The notes under the pieces: model-generated | The model's input: the letters and a program-made list of their open reading frames with translations, nothing else | Told to the model about the DNA's origin: nothing | Databases searched by the model: none | Shown here: positions 37,862 to 38,329 of the stretch, one piece after another | How the letters are laid out: each line of letters begins with the position of its first letter | Numbering within the stretch: the first letter of the stretch is position 1 | Program-made: the position numbers and the translations under genes | Assembly (NCBI GenBank): GCA_029959325.1 | Contig: JASCPF010000027.1 | Coordinates: 1 to 38,329 of the forward strand | Direction: 5' to 3' | Length of the DNA: 38,329 nucleotides | DNA from: Microbacteriaceae bacterium PS02068 | GTDB lineage: Bacteria > Actinomycetota > Actinomycetes > Actinomycetales > Microbacteriaceae

Positions 37862-38329
37862 GTGATCCGACTGGGCATCGTCGAGGATGACCCGACCAGC
37901 GTCGACCGCGTGCTCTCCCATCTCGACCGATTGATGCGGGATGTTCCGGAGCGGTTCCAGGTACGCGCCTTTCGCGACGGCGCGGACCTGATCGCCGACT
38001 ACCGACCGGAGTGGGATGTCCTTCTCCTGGACATCCAGATGGCACGCGTCGACGGCATGACGACGGCCCGGCGCATCCGAGAGGTCGACTCGGAAGTCAT
38101 CATCATCTTCATCACGAACTCGCCGCAGTACGCGGTGAGCGGCTACGAGGTCGACGCTCTGAGCTACCTTCTCAAGCCGCTGACCTACGCGGCCTTCGCC
38201 CACGAGATGCGACGGGTCATCCTGCGGCTTCGGCAGCGCGACCGCCGCGACCTGCTCTTCACCACCGTCGCCGGCGCGCCTCATCGCGTCGCCGTCGACG
38301 ACATCCGCTACCTCGAGAGCGTCAAGCAC
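37862..38329 (+). CDS. LytTR-family response regulator (3' end outside window)
   Basis: 156 residues visible, frame open to the window edge. Receiver domain: acidic pocket ED9-D10 in IVEDDP, phospho-acceptor D57 in LLLDIQM, T85 in FITNSPQY and K105 in YLLKPL. A LytTR DNA-binding domain begins near residue 130 (RDLLFTTVAGAPHRVAVDDIRYLESV). The GTG at 37862 follows GGAGG (37851-37855). It comes 12 nt after the glycosyltransferase stop, so it is probably in the same operon and may control it. A histidine kinase gene is expected just outside the window. Confidence 0.88.
   Translation, partial: MIRLGIVEDDPTSVDRVLSHLDRLMRDVPERFQVRAFRDGADLIADYRPEWDVLLLDIQMARVDGMTTARRIREVDSEVIIIFITNSPQYAVSGYEVDALSYLLKPLTYAAFAHEMRRVILRLRQRDRRDLLFTTVAGAPHRVAVDDIRYLESVKH

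Overview
The window is high-GC actinobacterial DNA, most likely Microbacterium or a close relative in Microbacteriaceae. Pointers are the GC-rich codon use, leaderless-looking promoters, extragenic repeats of the GGTCGTTGAGCGAG type, and a tRNA-Arg(ACG) used as a phage attachment site. No marker gene fixes the species.

Left host arm (1-13.4 kb): an Entner-Doudoroff pair (KDG kinase, cut by the window edge, and KDPG aldolase), DUF1992, a RelQ-type small alarmone synthetase, a FUSC membrane protein, a PadR regulator with a dyad-rich operator, a mercaptopyruvate sulfurtransferase, a Phd/VapC toxin-antitoxin pair, a zinc dehydrogenase and an aldose-1-epimerase-like protein. A minus-strand operon follows, coding for DUF4956, a VTC-type polyphosphate-polymerase domain and a Cthe_2159-like carbohydrate-binding lipoprotein. 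The intergenic gaps hold several strong inverted repeats.

Prophage (13480-29401, about 15.9 kb): it lies between a 41-bp attL, formed by the 3' part of tRNA-Arg(ACG), and a 41-bp attR with one mismatch. Rightward genes at the left end are a small membrane protein, a C5 cytosine methyltransferase, an HTH protein and a tyrosine integrase. All other phage genes run leftward from about 28.7 kb: small early proteins, HNH, TerL, portal, a protease-major capsid fusion, head-tail proteins, major tail protein, tape measure, tail tip, an S74-chaperone fibre, an M23 endolysin and small membrane proteins. Many genes are coupled by ATGA, GTGA or TAATG junctions. The repressor at the right end runs into attR.

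The main discovery candidate is the repressor/attachment-site arrangement. The repressor stop codon (TAG, 29375-29377) lies inside attR, and its A is the only base that differs from attL. Joining the two ends as in the excised phage changes TAG to TGG. The reading frame then continues for 71 codons through the tRNA-like sequence and ends at 13709, in an ATGA junction with the next gene. This predicts a 151-residue viral repressor and an 80-residue prophage repressor: integration-dependent immunity in which the host tRNA base supplies the stop codon. Two phage genes (capsid fusion and endolysin) also carry internal start sites with Shine-Dalgarno-like sequences, so each may give two products.

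Right host arm (29.4-38.3 kb): a strong terminator, a small lipoprotein-like gene broken by two frameshifts, a VOC-fold protein, and a rightward cluster. The cluster contains a membrane-anchored GH3 with permuted domain order, a canonical GH3, a GtrA-like protein, a GT2 glycosyltransferase and a LytTR-type response regulator cut by the window edge. The last GH3, GtrA and GT2 genes overlap by ATGA junctions. The cluster looks like a regulated surface-glycan or glucoside system of unknown substrate.
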